Positions 53,101 through 61,647 of a stretch of 64,000 nucleotides of DNA are shown in pieces. Positions within the stretch are counted from its first letter, which is position 1. Each line of letters opens with the position of its first letter. A model generated the notes under the pieces. It saw only the letters and a program-made list of their open reading frames with translations, was not told the origin of the DNA and ran no database searches. Origin of the DNA: Streptomyces lavendulae subsp. lavendulae (lineage in GTDB: Bacteria > Actinomycetota > Actinomycetes > Streptomycetales > Streptomycetaceae); NCBI RefSeq assembly GCF_002803845.1, contig NZ_CP024985.1:806001-870000 (forward strand). Direction: 5' to 3'. A program made the position numbers and the translations under genes.

Positions 53101-56100
53101 CAGGCGCACCTCCGGCAGGCCGAGGACCCGGGACAGCTGGTGGAAGTGCACGTAGTTGAAGGCGGTGTCCAGGACGGGGCCGCCGTGGTCCTCCCGGATG
53201 GCGCTCAGCGGGTAGCGGCGGTGGGGGTGGCCGTCCTGTTCCTGCCGGAAGGCCTCGCGCGCCACGTCCAGCCACCGGTCCCGGGCGACGTCCAGGCGCA
53301 GGGGTACCGTGTTCAGGAAGAGCCCGGCCGTGCGTTCGGCGCCGGCGAGCTCGGGCCGTCCGTGGGTGATCAGTCCGGTGGTCACATCGCCGGTGCCGGC
53401 GAACATGGCCAGGGTCAGGCAGTGCGCCGCGAAGAACACGGACTTGACCGGAAGGTGCTGCGCGGCGGCGAACTCGCGTACCTGTACGAGGAGTTCCGGA
53501 TCGAGGTCGGCGCGGTGCGCCGACGGCCCCCCGTCGGCGGCGGGCAGGTGCGTACGGAACGCCTCGATCTGCAGGGGTTCGGCGCCGGCCAGCTTCTGCC
53601 TCCAGTACCGCCGTGACTCCTCGGCCCCCAGGGCCGCGAGCTCCTCCCGCGCGTAGGCCGCCGCAGAGGGCGCTGGGGTGTCGTCCACGGGGCCGATGGC
53701 CAGGCCCAGGCCGTGCGCGTAGTCCTGGAGCAGTTCCTGGAGGAGGGTGGCCACGCTGCCGCCGTCGAGCAGCGCGTGGTGGAAGCTGAGGACCAGGTCG
53801 ACGGCTTCGGGCCGGACGTGCGCGCGGAAGAGGTACAGCGGCGCCCGGTCGAAGTCGTAGGGGTGCAGGCGCCGGGCCTCGATGTGGGCGCGGACCTCGG
53901 CTTCGGCCGCCTCGCCGTCGAGCGGGCGCAGGTCGACGACGTCGAGGCCGCCGGGGGCCTGCGGGCGGACGATCTGCAAGGGCTCGGAGAAGCCGCCGAG
54001 GTCGAAGGCGGAGCGCAGCACCGGGTGGCGTGCCACCAGCCCGCCGAAGGCCTGCCGGAACGTTCCTTCGTCCCAGGGAAGTTCGAGGGTGTAGCGGAAG
54101 ACGTCCTTGTACGTGGCGGAGGTCTCGCGCCTGCGGCTGTGGTAGAGCAAGCCGAGCTGGAGCCGGGTGAGCGGCCAGGCGTCCTCGGTGCCTTCCAGCC
54201 GGGCCCGGTCCACACGGGAGACGAGGGCGAACGGTGCGGGGGCGCCGCCGCCCTCCGGGGCGGTCACCTCTTCGGCCCGTACGGCCAGCCCCGCCACCGT
54301 CGGGTTCCGGATGAGGTCGGTGAGGGAGAAGCGCAGGCCCCGGGCCTGGGCCCTGGCACGCACGCTGAGCATGAGGATGGAGTCCCCGCCGAGTGCGAAG
54401 TAGTCGTCGTGGACGCCGACGTGCTCCCAGCCCAGCACCTCGGCCCAGATCTCGGCGAGGACTGCCTCGGCGCGGCTGCGCGGCGGGTGGCCGCCGTCCG
54501 GGTCCGCGGCGTTGCGGGGCTCGGGCAGCGCGCCGCGGTCGGCCTTCCCGTTGGGGGTCAGGGGAACGGCGTCGATCCGCAGGAAGTGGGCCGGGACCAT
54601 GAACGCCGGCAGGGTCCGCGCGAGCCCCTCGCGCAGCCGTGCGTCGTCCAGGTCGGCGTCGGCGGCGTAGTAGCCGACGAGGTGGGTGCCGCGCTCGGCG
54701 GTGCTGCGGTCCACGACGACGGCGTCGCGGACGCCGGGGAGCGAGCGCAGGGCGTCGGCGACCTCGCCCGGCTCCACGCGGTTGCCCCGGATCTTGACCT
54801 GGCCGTCGATCCGCCCCAGGTACTCCAGGGTCCCGTCCGCCAGCCAGCGTGCGAGGTCGCCGGTGCGGTAGAGGCGTCCGCCGGGCGTGAAGGGGTCGTC
54901 GGTGAACTTCTCGGCGGTCGGTTCGGGCCGGTCCAGGTAGCCCCGGGCGACGCCCACGCCGCCTATGCAGAGCTCTCCGGCGACGCCGGCCGGCTGGGGC
55001 AGGCCGGCGGGGTCCAGCACGTACAGCCGGGTGTTGTCGATCGGCCGTCCGATCGGGACCCGGGTCACCTTCCCGTCGGGGTCCGCGGGGCAGTCGTGGT
55101 ACGAGACGTCGACCGTGGCCTCGGTCGGCCCGTACAGGTTGACGAGCCGTACGGAACGCTCCGCCCCGGAGGCCGCGAAGACGCGGTTGAACCGCTCGAC
55201 GGCCGCCGGCGGCAGGGCCTCGCCGCTGCAGAAGACGTACCGCAGGGAGTCCAGGCCCGCGCGGGCCTCGGGCAGGGGCAGGCCCTCCAGCAGGTCGAGG
55301 AAGGGGCCGAGCATCGAGGGCACGAAGTGCAGGGCGCTGACCCCCCGCTCGCGCACGGCCCGCAGGATCTCCTGCGGATCCTGCTGGCCACCGGGCGGCA
55401 GCAGGGCCACGGCGGCGCCCTCGACGGCCCACCAGAACAGCTCCCACACCGATACGTCGAAGGAGACGGGCGTCTTCTGCAGCAGGACGTCGCCGTCGCC
55501 GAGCGGGTAGCTGCGCTGCATCCAGGCGAGGCGGTTGACGACGCTGTGGTGCTCCACCATCACGCCCTTGGGGCGGCCGGTCGACCCGGAGGTGTAGATG
55601 ACGTACGCCAGATCGCGGGCGCCGGAGACCGGCGCGAGCGGGGCGCCACCGCCCTGCGACAGCTCCTCGACCCGCCGCGCCTTCGCCCCGTCGGGCAGGT
55701 CCGCGGCGGGGCCGGAGCCGTCCACGATCACCACCTTGGCACGGCTGTCCTCCAGCAGGAACCGCACGCGCTCGGCGGGGTAGCCGGGATCCACCGGCAC
55801 GTAGGCGCCACCGGACTTCAGGACGCCGAGGAGCGCCGCCATCAGCTGCGGACCGCGCTCCAGCATCACCGCGACGCGGTCGTCCGCGCCGATGCCCTCC
55901 TCGCGCAGGGACCGGGCGATCCGGTTGGCCCGCTCGTCGAGTTCGGCGTAGGTCAGCGTCTCGCCCGCCGCCCCGATGACGGCGGTCTGCCGGGGACGGC
56001 GGGCGGCCTGTGCCTCGAACAGCCCGTGCAGCGTGGCCCCGTCGGCGTACGGCACCCGCGGACCGTGGCTGCGTACCTCCGTGAGGTCCGCGTGTTCGGC

Positions 56101-57402
56101 GGGCGTCAGCATCGGGACGGCCGACGCGGGCGCGTCCAGCATGGTCACGCCGTGTTCGAGCATGGTCCGCAGGTGGCCCGCGACCGACGCGATGGGCAGG
56201 TCCTCGTCGAAGACGTCCAGGGCGTAGTCCAGGTCGACGCGCATGTCGGCGGTGCCGTCGAAGGCCGACACGATGACGCCCAGGGCGTCCTGGTCGTGCG
56301 AGGGGGCCATCATGGCCGTCTGCCGTTCGACGCCGGTGACCGGCCCCGGCGGCGGCCAGTGCAGGTAGGAGAGGGTCACGTCGAAGAGCCGGCGCGGGCC
56401 GTCGGCCGAGGCGGGCAGTTCGCGCAGGACGTCGCCCAGGGAGAGCCGTTCGTGGCGCCGCAGCGCGCGGGTCGCGGCCTGGGTCTCGCCGACCAGTTCC
56501 CGTACCGTCCGTCCGCCGGGCGCCGGGAACCGCAGCGGCAGGGTGTTGGCGAACTGGCCGAGGACGTCCTTGTGGTGGGCCTCAGGCCGGTTCAGGAAGG
56601 GGATGCCCAGGACCGCTTCCCCGCTGCGGTGCACGCGGGTCAGCCAGGTCCCGAACACGGCGGTGACGTAGGCGAACGGAGAGAAGCCCGCGGCGCGGAC
56701 CCGGTCGACGAGGCTCCCCTCGACGACGAACGAATGGCGCCCGCGCGCGTGCTCGTCGGCGGTGCGCGTGAAGAGCGCGGGCGTCACACCGGTCAGGGCC
56801 GCCCGGTGGAAGGCGCGGTCCCGGTCGGCCTGGGGACCGGCGCGGTAGGCGGCCTCCTCCTCGACGAACGCGAGGTAGGAGGAGGTCCCGTCGGGGCGGG
56901 CGGCCTCACCGGGGGTCGCGTTGTCCCGCTCGTACTCCTCGAAGATCTCGTGGCTGAGCCGGTGGACGGTCCAGCCGTCGGCGAGGATGTGGTGCACCTT
57001 GACGTGCAGGTGCGTGAGGTCCGGGCCCCCCAGGAGCAGCGTGGCCTCGACCAGGGCGCCGCCTTCCGTGAGGGGCAGTGCCGTGTCCATCGAGCGCCGC
57101 GCCCACTCGGCGCACGCCGCGTCCGGTTCGGGCTCCCGGGTGAGGTCCACCGTGGTGAGGCGGATGTCCTCGCCCGCCGCCCACTGGAAGGGCCTCCCCC
57201 CGTCCTCGCCGAAGCGCAGCCGGAAGGTCCCGTGGCGCCTTAACGCGTTCTCGACGCACCGGGTGAGCGCGTCACGGTCGACGCGGCCCCGCAGCCTCTC
57301 GTGGAGGACACCGTTGAACTGTGGTGACCGGGGAGCCTGGGAGGCGGCGGCCCAGACGTCCCGTTGATACGACGTCAGCGGGTGCCGTTCGATCTCGTTC
57401 AC
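50188..57402 (-). CDS. Two-module NRPS, C-A-T-C-A-T-TE
   Basis: A 2404-aa synthetase. C1 has HHILADG at 137-143. A1 (about 460-960) has specificity residues DVWHFSLVD plus Lys, read from FDVSVWELF, LHFVPSML, VFCSGE, NLYGPTEATVD, which match serine. T1 (LGGDSI) is near 1005. C2 has HHALLDG near 1209. A2 (about 1530-2040) has DVQFVSNVA from FDVSFQEVF, VFLPYVAL, LVSSGE and ENQYGPTETHVA; no confident substrate. T2 (LGGTSL) is near 2062, and the thioesterase GWSYGG near 2193. The GTG start is the first that precedes C-domain sequence. Codon 54 (57243-57241) is TTA, implying bldA control. C1 may be a starter acylation domain. No MbtH-like gene is present. Confidence 0.93.
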   Translation of the reverse strand: MNEIERHPLTSYQRDVWAAASQAPRSPQFNGVLHERLRGRVDRDALTRCVENALRRHGTFRLRFGEDGGRPFQWAAGEDIRLTTVDLTREPEPDAACAEWARRSMDTALPLTEGGALVEATLLLGGPDLTHLHVKVHHILADGWTVHRLSHEIFEEYERDNATPGEAARPDGTSSYLAFVEEEAAYRAGPQADRDRAFHRAALTGVTPALFTRTADEHARGRHSFVVEGSLVDRVRAAGFSPFAYVTAVFGTWLTRVHRSGEAVLGIPFLNRPEAHHKDVLGQFANTLPLRFPAPGGRTVRELVGETQAATRALRRHERLSLGDVLRELPASADGPRRLFDVTLSYLHWPPPGPVTGVERQTAMMAPSHDQDALGVIVSAFDGTADMRVDLDYALDVFDEDLPIASVAGHLRTMLEHGVTMLDAPASAVPMLTPAEHADLTEVRSHGPRVPYADGATLHGLFEAQAARRPRQTAVIGAAGETLTYAELDERANRIARSLREEGIGADDRVAVMLERGPQLMAALLGVLKSGGAYVPVDPGYPAERVRFLLEDSRAKVVIVDGSGPAADLPDGAKARRVEELSQGGGAPLAPVSGARDLAYVIYTSGSTGRPKGVMVEHHSVVNRLAWMQRSYPLGDGDVLLQKTPVSFDVSVWELFWWAVEGAAVALLPPGGQQDPQEILRAVRERGVSALHFVPSMLGPFLDLLEGLPLPEARAGLDSLRYVFCSGEALPPAAVERFNRVFAASGAERSVRLVNLYGPTEATVDVSYHDCPADPDGKVTRVPIGRPIDNTRLYVLDPAGLPQPAGVAGELCIGGVGVARGYLDRPEPTAEKFTDDPFTPGGRLYRTGDLARWLADGTLEYLGRIDGQVKIRGNRVEPGEVADALRSLPGVRDAVVVDRSTAERGTHLVGYYAADADLDDARLREGLARTLPAFMVPAHFLRIDAVPLTPNGKADRGALPEPRNAADPDGGHPPRSRAEAVLAEIWAEVLGWEHVGVHDDYFALGGDSILMLSVRARAQARGLRFSLTDLIRNPTVAGLAVRAEEVTAPEGGGAPAPFALVSRVDRARLEGTEDAWPLTRLQLGLLYHSRRRETSATYKDVFRYTLELPWDEGTFRQAFGGLVARHPVLRSAFDLGGFSEPLQIVRPQAPGGLDVVDLRPLDGEAAEAEVRAHIEARRLHPYDFDRAPLYLFRAHVRPEAVDLVLSFHHALLDGGSVATLLQELLQDYAHGLGLAIGPVDDTPAPSAAAYAREELAALGAEESRRYWRQKLAGAEPLQIEAFRTHLPAADGGPSAHRADLDPELLVQVREFAAAQHLPVKSVFFAAHCLTLAMFAGTGDVTTGLITHGRPELAGAERTAGLFLNTVPLRLDVARDRWLDVAREAFRQEQDGHPHRRYPLSAIREDHGGPVLDTAFNYVHFHQLSRVLGLPEVRLRDVSTWEETDFGLLVNVVTEPDGGRVWMRIDHDGTGFCADQAALFADGYRGILRSMVQDPHAEPDFAFLGDRPAPAPAVHHPTVVERFARQAARTPEATALVMGEERWDYARLDATAGQVARRLRGLGAPLGARIGIAMDRLPQTVAVLLGVLRAGCAVVPLDVGYPAKRLAEMQEQAKPFRVIAHTAHAGLVRDPALLLPAESVTEPSAGPVAEPPATIPADATAYVLFTSGSTGWPKGVAMPHRSLAGLVAWQTRAPSGAAGGATLQYAPMSFDVSFQEVFSTLCSGGTLHLIADARRRDMPELLRLIDRAGIERVFLPYVALQQLAETAQTLGITPRALRVLVSSGEQLRVTREIRALCAALPGAVLENQYGPTETHVATAFTMTGDPAAFPALPPIGRPVDGAEAHVLDARMRPVPAGVRGTVHLGGTCLADGYEGRPDLTKERFVRHPFAGEDRMLYDTGDLGMVLPDGTLVYTGRADAQVKVRGHRVEPAEVELAVTALTGPYPCLRDAAVVARQENGECLLTAFLVGEGTGEDLTAIRERLRTELPEHLVPSHLQWVTHLPLTPSGKRDDAALRRMPLATAVEAGTTGPRDAHERALCEILAELLDLPAVGIHDSLFDLGGTSLTAMRLTVRIEQRYGVGIPLSQFIAAPTAAGLAARLREGGAAPAFDPLVPIRPQGTRPPLFMVHPMGGNVLCYVPFARHLPEDQPLYALQACGSDPGTTPLGTVEELADSYIAALRTVQPHGPYSVGGWSYGGFVAFEIARRLRDAGEEVAHLVLLDTTALSRSERHRHDDDALLGWFFWELLWLGRGGDSPMEVIPDGLEGLDEKFEFIARLAADEGVLPAGSSGAVIRRLFGVYRANWQAALEYRPEGGYRGLTLIRAMEPLPEVLAAMHGAAGSRHEDESNGWRDITGGPLRVIAVPGDHLTIMEEPYVEHMARTVADLIRSDTADTADTARSDEGN

Positions 57403-57549
57403 TGCATGAGTACCTGTCTGCCACTGAAGGCCGCTCCGGTCGCCGCCTTCGCCGTGATCGACATGATGTCGAGCCGCAAGTGGAGATTCGGGACACAGGT
57501 ACGAATTGCCGGAATTCGCCTGAACAGCCTTAAGGCGGCCGTAAGCACA

Positions 57550-57592
57550 CCGGGTGGCTGCGCCCCCGTCGCGAGGGAGCGCCGCCACCCGG
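57550..57592 (-). terminator. Weak hairpin between lipoprotein remnant and NRPS
   Basis: Nine-base arms 57550-57558 and 57584-57592 with a 25-nt loop, just downstream of the lipoprotein stop. Confidence 0.35.
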
Positions 57593-57606
57593 AAGGGCGG
57601 CTGCCG

Positions 57607-58335
57607 TCAGGCCCTGCCCTTGAGGGACGACACCAGCTGCTTCGCCAGCTTGGTCCCGCCCGCGGCGCCGTTGTCGGTGCCGCTGCTGACGAGCACGGTC
57701 ACCACCGAGGTGCCGACCCGCGCGGCCACCAGCGTGGTGCCGCCCTGCCAGGCGGAGCTCGTCTCGGTGATGACCCAGGCGCCGTCGCCCACGCCCGCCA
57801 GGGGCTTCTCGGCGATCGTCACCTTGGCGTGGGTGGCGCCGTCGGTGTAGCTCGGGCAGGCCATGGAGATCTTGCCCAGCGCATCGAGCACGGTCGTGGC
57901 GGTCGTGTCCCGGTAGACGTCGATCTCCTGGGCGAACTCCTCGGAGGAGTCCTTGTTCACGTACGCGTCCTGCGCGAAGGAGACGCCGGTGATCCCGGTG
58001 ATCTCCGTCCACGAGGTCCCGCCGAGCTTGGTGAAGTCGGGGGTGGGCACGTCGGCGGTGGCCGGCAGCTGGTAGGTGTCGCCGGTGTCGCGCGCGAGCT
58101 CCGGGTCGGCGGTGAAACCGGGGGCGAAGAAGGACGCGGGCGCGAGCAGCGCCTTGAGCTGCCTGCCGGTCAGCAGGCCCTTGTTGGGCCCGCCGGCCGC
58201 AGCGGCGGCCGACGGCGCCGCGGCGGCCGCCTTCGAGCCCGCGGCCTTCGGGGCGACCTTCGGGGTGGCCTTCGCGGCGGTGAAGGAGCAGGCGGTCAGC
58301 GCCAGTCCTGCTATGTACGCAGGCCGGACAGCTTG
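57607..58335 (-). pseudogene. Sensor-domain-like lipoprotein, start missing
   Basis: The frame encodes YIAGLALTACSF, a lipobox signal end, then an Ala/Lys/Pro linker and a domain with PTPDFTKLGG, SSEEFAQEID, KISMACPSY and AWVITETSSAW, typical of actinobacterial cell-surface lipoproteins with PknH-sensor-like folds. No ATG, GTG or TTG lies in frame between the upstream stop (58417) and the lipobox; the only in-frame GTG is inside the domain (58050). The 5' end is joined to a broken sigma-factor gene, so a deletion probably removed the start. Confidence 0.7.
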
Positions 58336-58337
58336 TC

Positions 58338-58602
58338 GGGGTCTCGGGGAGCCGGGGGCCGACGTACTCCTCGCGCGTGGCGCGGGCGGAAGTGAGGCGG
58401 TTGAGCGAGAGGTTGGTCACCGTGCGGACGAGGTAGGCCTTGGGGTGACGGACCTCGGACCGGCGGCCTTGCTCCAGGCCAGTCAGGTGTCCTGGACGAT
58501 GTCCTCCGCGTCGCCGACGGTGCCGAGCATGCGGTAGGCGGTGGCGAACAGGAGCCTTCGGTGGGCGTCGAAGGGGGCCGCTTCGGGTTCGGTCGTGATC
58601 AC
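58338..58602 (-). pseudogene. Broken ECF sigma factor, N-terminal part
   Basis: From a GTG at 58602 the minus strand reads ITTEPEAAPFDAHRRLLFAT, YRMLGTVGDAEDIVQDT, then a TGA where family members have Trp, then LAWSKA. After a one-base frame change it continues RSEVRHPKAYLVRTVTNLSLN and REEYVGPRLPE, which are regions 2.1-2.4 of a SigJ/ECF41-like sigma factor. The remainder is absent and the lipoprotein signal sequence follows. A stop, a frameshift and a truncation together make this a pseudogene, unless the assembly is faulty. Confidence 0.8.
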
Positions 58603-58690
58603 TGTTCGATCCTGCACGGCGGTCCGCGCCCCGGACCGGTCGCGGGGCCGGGCCCGCCGCCCGGCCCCGGGTGGTCCGGGGTGGTGTCCT

Positions 58691-59448
58691 TCAGGTGAGC
58701 GTGCGCACCCTCTGGTCCGTCAGTTCGTAGCGGGCGGCGGCCACGGCCAGCTTCCCTGCGGATATGGCGCGGGCCAGGTCGGGTTCGGCGGCGAGCCGGT
58801 CGCGGGTGCGGCGGGCATGGGCGTCGATGGTGGCGCTGACGCGGGCCTCGCCCTGCCGGCTCCGGTCGATCGCCGGGCGTATCTGGTCGGCCAGGTACTG
58901 GATGTGGGCAGCCGGTCGCCGGTCTCGTCGGCGTGGACCGCCGCGCCGACGGCCCCGCAGGACTGGTGCCCGAGGACGAGCACCAGGGGGATCGAGAGTT
59001 CGAGGACCCCGTAGGCGATGCTGCCGAGCACCGCCTCGTCGAGCACCTCGCCCGCCGAGCGGACGGTCAGCAGGTCGCCGAGCCCCTGGTCGAAGACGAG
59101 CTCCGGCGGGACGCGGGAGTCCACGCAGCCCAGCACGATGGCGAAGGGCTGCTGCCCCTTGGCCAGCCGGAGCCGGGTCGACGGGGACTCGTTCGGGTGC
59201 TCCTGACGGTACGTGCGCCAGCGCCGGTTGCCGGCCGCCAGCTCGCGCAGGGCCTGCTCCGGGGTGGCCGGCCTGGCTCCGGCCGGAGGGCCGGCCGGTG
59301 CGGCGGTGGCGGGGAAGGCGGAGCCGAGGGCGAGGACGGACCCGGCGGCCGCCGTCCCGGCCGCGGCGGTGCGCAGGAGGGTGCGCCGGCTGGTCGAACC
59401 ACCCTTCGGCTGGAGGGTGTTGGAGGTCCCGAGACGTGAAGCACGCAT
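58691..59448 (-). pseudogene. Tat-exported beta-carbonic anhydrase, frameshifted
   Basis: The N-terminal frame gives a twin-arginine signal (SRRTLLRTAAAG) and a complete zinc site: CVDSRVPPE and GHQSCGAVG. At about 58910, after DETGDRLP, the frame breaks. The expected C-terminus (HIQYLADQIRPAIDRS, ARAISAGKLAVAAARYEL, DQRVRTLT) continues in a neighbouring frame to a stop at 58691. One missing base explains this. Without a correction the protein has an unrelated tail (stop 58720). The start at MRASRLG is preferred over an ATG nine codons upstream. Confidence 0.8.
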
Positions 59449-59552
59449 GTTCGTAGGCTGTCCGTTCGAAAACATGCGCGACGGTATCCCGCTTTACCTC
59501 CTCTTGACCAAGCCTTGGGGCGGGATTTGGCGCGATAGCGCCCCTCGGCGAC

Positions 59553-60152
59553 TCAAACCGCGCGCAGCGTGACGACGGCCGCCCGGCCGGGGGTGCGCAG
59601 GACCACGGTGGCGGGGCCCTGGAGCAAGGCCGCGTCGTACGGGCCGAGTTCGACGGCCGGACCGGGGGCCGCGGCCTGTTCCGCCGGCTCCAGCACGGCC
59701 GGGCCGTCGAGGGCGCAGACCAGCAGGGTCTCCCCGGGCAGGGCGGCCAGGGTCGGTTCGCCGCGTACGACGGCGGTCCGGGCCAGCGTGCTCGCGCGCC
59801 GGTACATCACGTTGAAGTTGACGACGGGACCGCCCAAGAGCCGGCACCCGGTCGGCCGGTCTCCGGGGAAGTGCCGCGGCGCGTAGCGCTCGTCGACGAG
59901 CCGGGGCTCGCCGCCGACGGTGAGGTCCATGCCGGCTCCCTCGGCCAGCGTGAGCGTCCGGTCGACACCGGGGAACTCCGAGAACGGGCCGTCGGCGTCC
60001 ACTTCGGCGAGGCTGATCCGCCAGTCGAAGGCGTCCGTGCCCGCGCCCTCGGGCCGGGCGGCGATCTCGCGGGTGACTCCCCCGCCGTTCTTCCACGGCA
60101 CGGCCGTGCGTACGGCGGCGCGCAGGATCCGGATGTCGGCGGGGCCGGGCAT
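59553..60152 (-). CDS. HutD family protein
   Basis: A 199-aa bicupin-type protein beginning IRILRAAVRTAVPWKNGGGVTREIA, then FDWRISLAEVDADGPFSEFPGVDRTLTLAEG and VVNFNVMYRR, the HutD/Ves signature. HutD is associated with histidine utilisation in some bacteria but its activity is not settled; no hut gene is nearby. It follows a palindromic terminator of the upstream gene. Confidence 0.9.
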   Translation of the reverse strand: MPGPADIRILRAAVRTAVPWKNGGGVTREIAARPEGAGTDAFDWRISLAEVDADGPFSEFPGVDRTLTLAEGAGMDLTVGGEPRLVDERYAPRHFPGDRPTGCRLLGGPVVNFNVMYRRASTLARTAVVRGEPTLAALPGETLLVCALDGPAVLEPAEQAAAPGPAVELGPYDAALLQGPATVVLRTPGRAAVVTLRAV

Positions 60153-60169
60153 GCGGCTGTTCCTTCCCT

Positions 60170-60205
60170 CGGGTCCGTACCGTCCCGCGGGACGGTACGG
60201 ACCCG
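60170..60205 (-). terminator. Perfect 36-base palindrome
   Basis: Two 18-base arms (60170-60187, 60188-60205) meet with no spacer; a hairpin would open to a small loop. It lies after the secreted protein gene (stop 60258) and before the HutD start on the same strand. Confidence 0.65.
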
Positions 60206-60257
60206 CGCGGCGGGCCCGAGCCTATCGGGGGCCCGCGCGGGGAGCGGCGGAGGGCGG

Positions 60258-60677
60258 TCAGCTCACGGTCACGACGACGGTCGGCGAAACCGTCTTGTCG
60301 TCGCCCATGATCCGCAGCTGTTCCTTGCCCTTGGTGTTGAGCTTGCCCGGCAGGGTGTAGCTGCTGCCGTTCTTGACCGTGGTGCCCGACTGCAGGGTCG
60401 TCCACTTGCCGTTGTTCAGGTGTTGGAGCACCAGCTTGCTGCCGACCTTCAGCCCCTTGGTCCGTCCGATGAAGATCACCTGGTCACCGGCCTTCACCGC
60501 GACCTTGTCGGGCTTGACGGTGATCGACTTGTCGGCTGCGGGACTCGCGGCCGGTGAGGACGGCGGCTTGGGGCCGGCGGCGGCGAAGGCGTCCACGGCT
60601 CCGCCGGTCAGCAGTGCGGCGGACAGCAGGCCTGCGGCGACGCTCCGGGCGCAACGGCTGCGCGATATGGACTTCAC
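60258..60677 (-). CDS. Secreted hypothetical protein
   Basis: A 139-aa exported protein with signal peptide SVAAGLLSAALLTGGAVDAFAAA. A Pro/Ala linker and one beta-rich domain follow, with regular KVAVKAGDQVIFIG and KWTTLQSGTTVKNGSSY strands, suggesting an Ig-like or cell-surface adhesion-type fold. No catalytic motif and no cell-wall sorting signal was seen. Confidence 0.8.
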   Translation of the reverse strand: MKSISRSRCARSVAAGLLSAALLTGGAVDAFAAAGPKPPSSPAASPAADKSITVKPDKVAVKAGDQVIFIGRTKGLKVGSKLVLQHLNNGKWTTLQSGTTVKNGSSYTLPGKLNTKGKEQLRIMGDDKTVSPTVVVTVS

Positions 60678-60867
60678 GGTGGCTCCCGTCTCGGGTGTGC
60701 CCCCCTCGTGTGAACCTCTGCGAGGCTATCCACCACCCGGAGGATCAGCGACCGGACGGGTGCGCGCGAGGGCCGGCGGGAGGTCGAACGCGAGGTCGGA
60801 TTACCGCCAGCACCGCACACCGGCAGCGCCTTTCATTGAAACCGCAACCAATCACGAGGAGCGGCAG

Positions 60868-61599
60868 ATGAACGGCAAGACGGTTCTGGTCACGGGCGGC
60901 AGCCGGGGCATCGGCGCGGCCACCGCGCTGCGCCTGGCCGAGGCGGGCGCCGATGTGGCGATCACCTACACCGCCGACGAGGCGGCGGCGCGGGAGGTGA
61001 CCGACAGGATCCGGGCCCTGGGCCGCCGGGCCGTCGCGGCCCGCGCGGACGCCGGGGACGCGGGCGACGCGGCGGGCGCCGCGGACTGGGCGGCCGGCGC
61101 CCTGGGCGGGCTCGACGTACTCGTCAACAACGCGGGCGTCGGGGTGCTCGGCCCGCTGGGGGAACTCACCCTGGCCCAGGTCGACCGCGTCCTCGCGGTC
61201 AACGTCCGCGGGGCGTTCCTGACCGCGCAGGCCGCGGCCGACCGGATGGGCCCGGGAGGGCGGATCATCACCATCGGCACGTGCATGACCCAGCGCGTGC
61301 CGGGCCCCGGCGGGACCCTGTACGCGATGAGCAAGTCGGCGCTCACCGGCCTCACCAAGGCCCTGGCCCGTGAGCTCGGCGGACGCGGCATCACCGCGAA
61401 CATCGTCCACCCGGGCCCGGTCGACACCGACATGAACCCGGCTGACGGCCCCTACGCGTCGGCGCAGACGGCGCTGACCGCCCTCGGCCGGTTCGGCCGC
61501 CCGCGGGAGGTCGCGGACATGGTCGCGTTCCTGGCCGGGGACGGGGCCGCGTACGTCACGGGCGCCGAGTTCTCCGTGGACGGCGGACACGCGGCATGA
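60868..61599 (+). CDS. SDR family oxidoreductase
   Basis: A 243-aa short-chain dehydrogenase with TGGSRGIGAATA, NNAGVGV, LYAMSKSAL (catalytic Tyr and Lys) and the C-terminal EFSVDGG of 3-oxoacyl-ACP-reductase-like members. The Ser usually found about 13 residues before the Tyr appears as Thr/Cys in IGTCMTQR. The start has GAGGAGCGGCAG upstream. There is no neighbour that tells the substrate. Confidence 0.9.
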   Translation: MNGKTVLVTGGSRGIGAATALRLAEAGADVAITYTADEAAAREVTDRIRALGRRAVAARADAGDAGDAAGAADWAAGALGGLDVLVNNAGVGVLGPLGELTLAQVDRVLAVNVRGAFLTAQAAADRMGPGGRIITIGTCMTQRVPGPGGTLYAMSKSALTGLTKALARELGGRGITANIVHPGPVDTDMNPADGPYASAQTALTALGRFGRPREVADMVAFLAGDGAAYVTGAEFSVDGGHAA

Positions 61600-61605
61600 G
61601 GCGCA

Positions 61606-61641
61606 CCCCCGTCCCCGCCGTCGGCAGAGCGGGGACGGGGG
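61606..61641. terminator. Bidirectional hairpin
   Basis: Thirteen-base arms (61606-61618, 61629-61641) fill the gap between the SDR and the convergent chitinase. Confidence 0.75.
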
Positions 61642-61647
61642 CGCGGG

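Noticed and set aside
53713..57243. 1176-codon plus-strand open frame
   Set aside because: Antisense of the first NRPS module; composition typical of a GC shadow.
58720..58910. Alternative C-terminus of the Tat carbonic anhydrase in the uncorrected frame
   Set aside because: It is Pro/Ser/Arg-rich and unlike the family, whereas the neighbouring frame gives a plausible carbonic anhydrase end.
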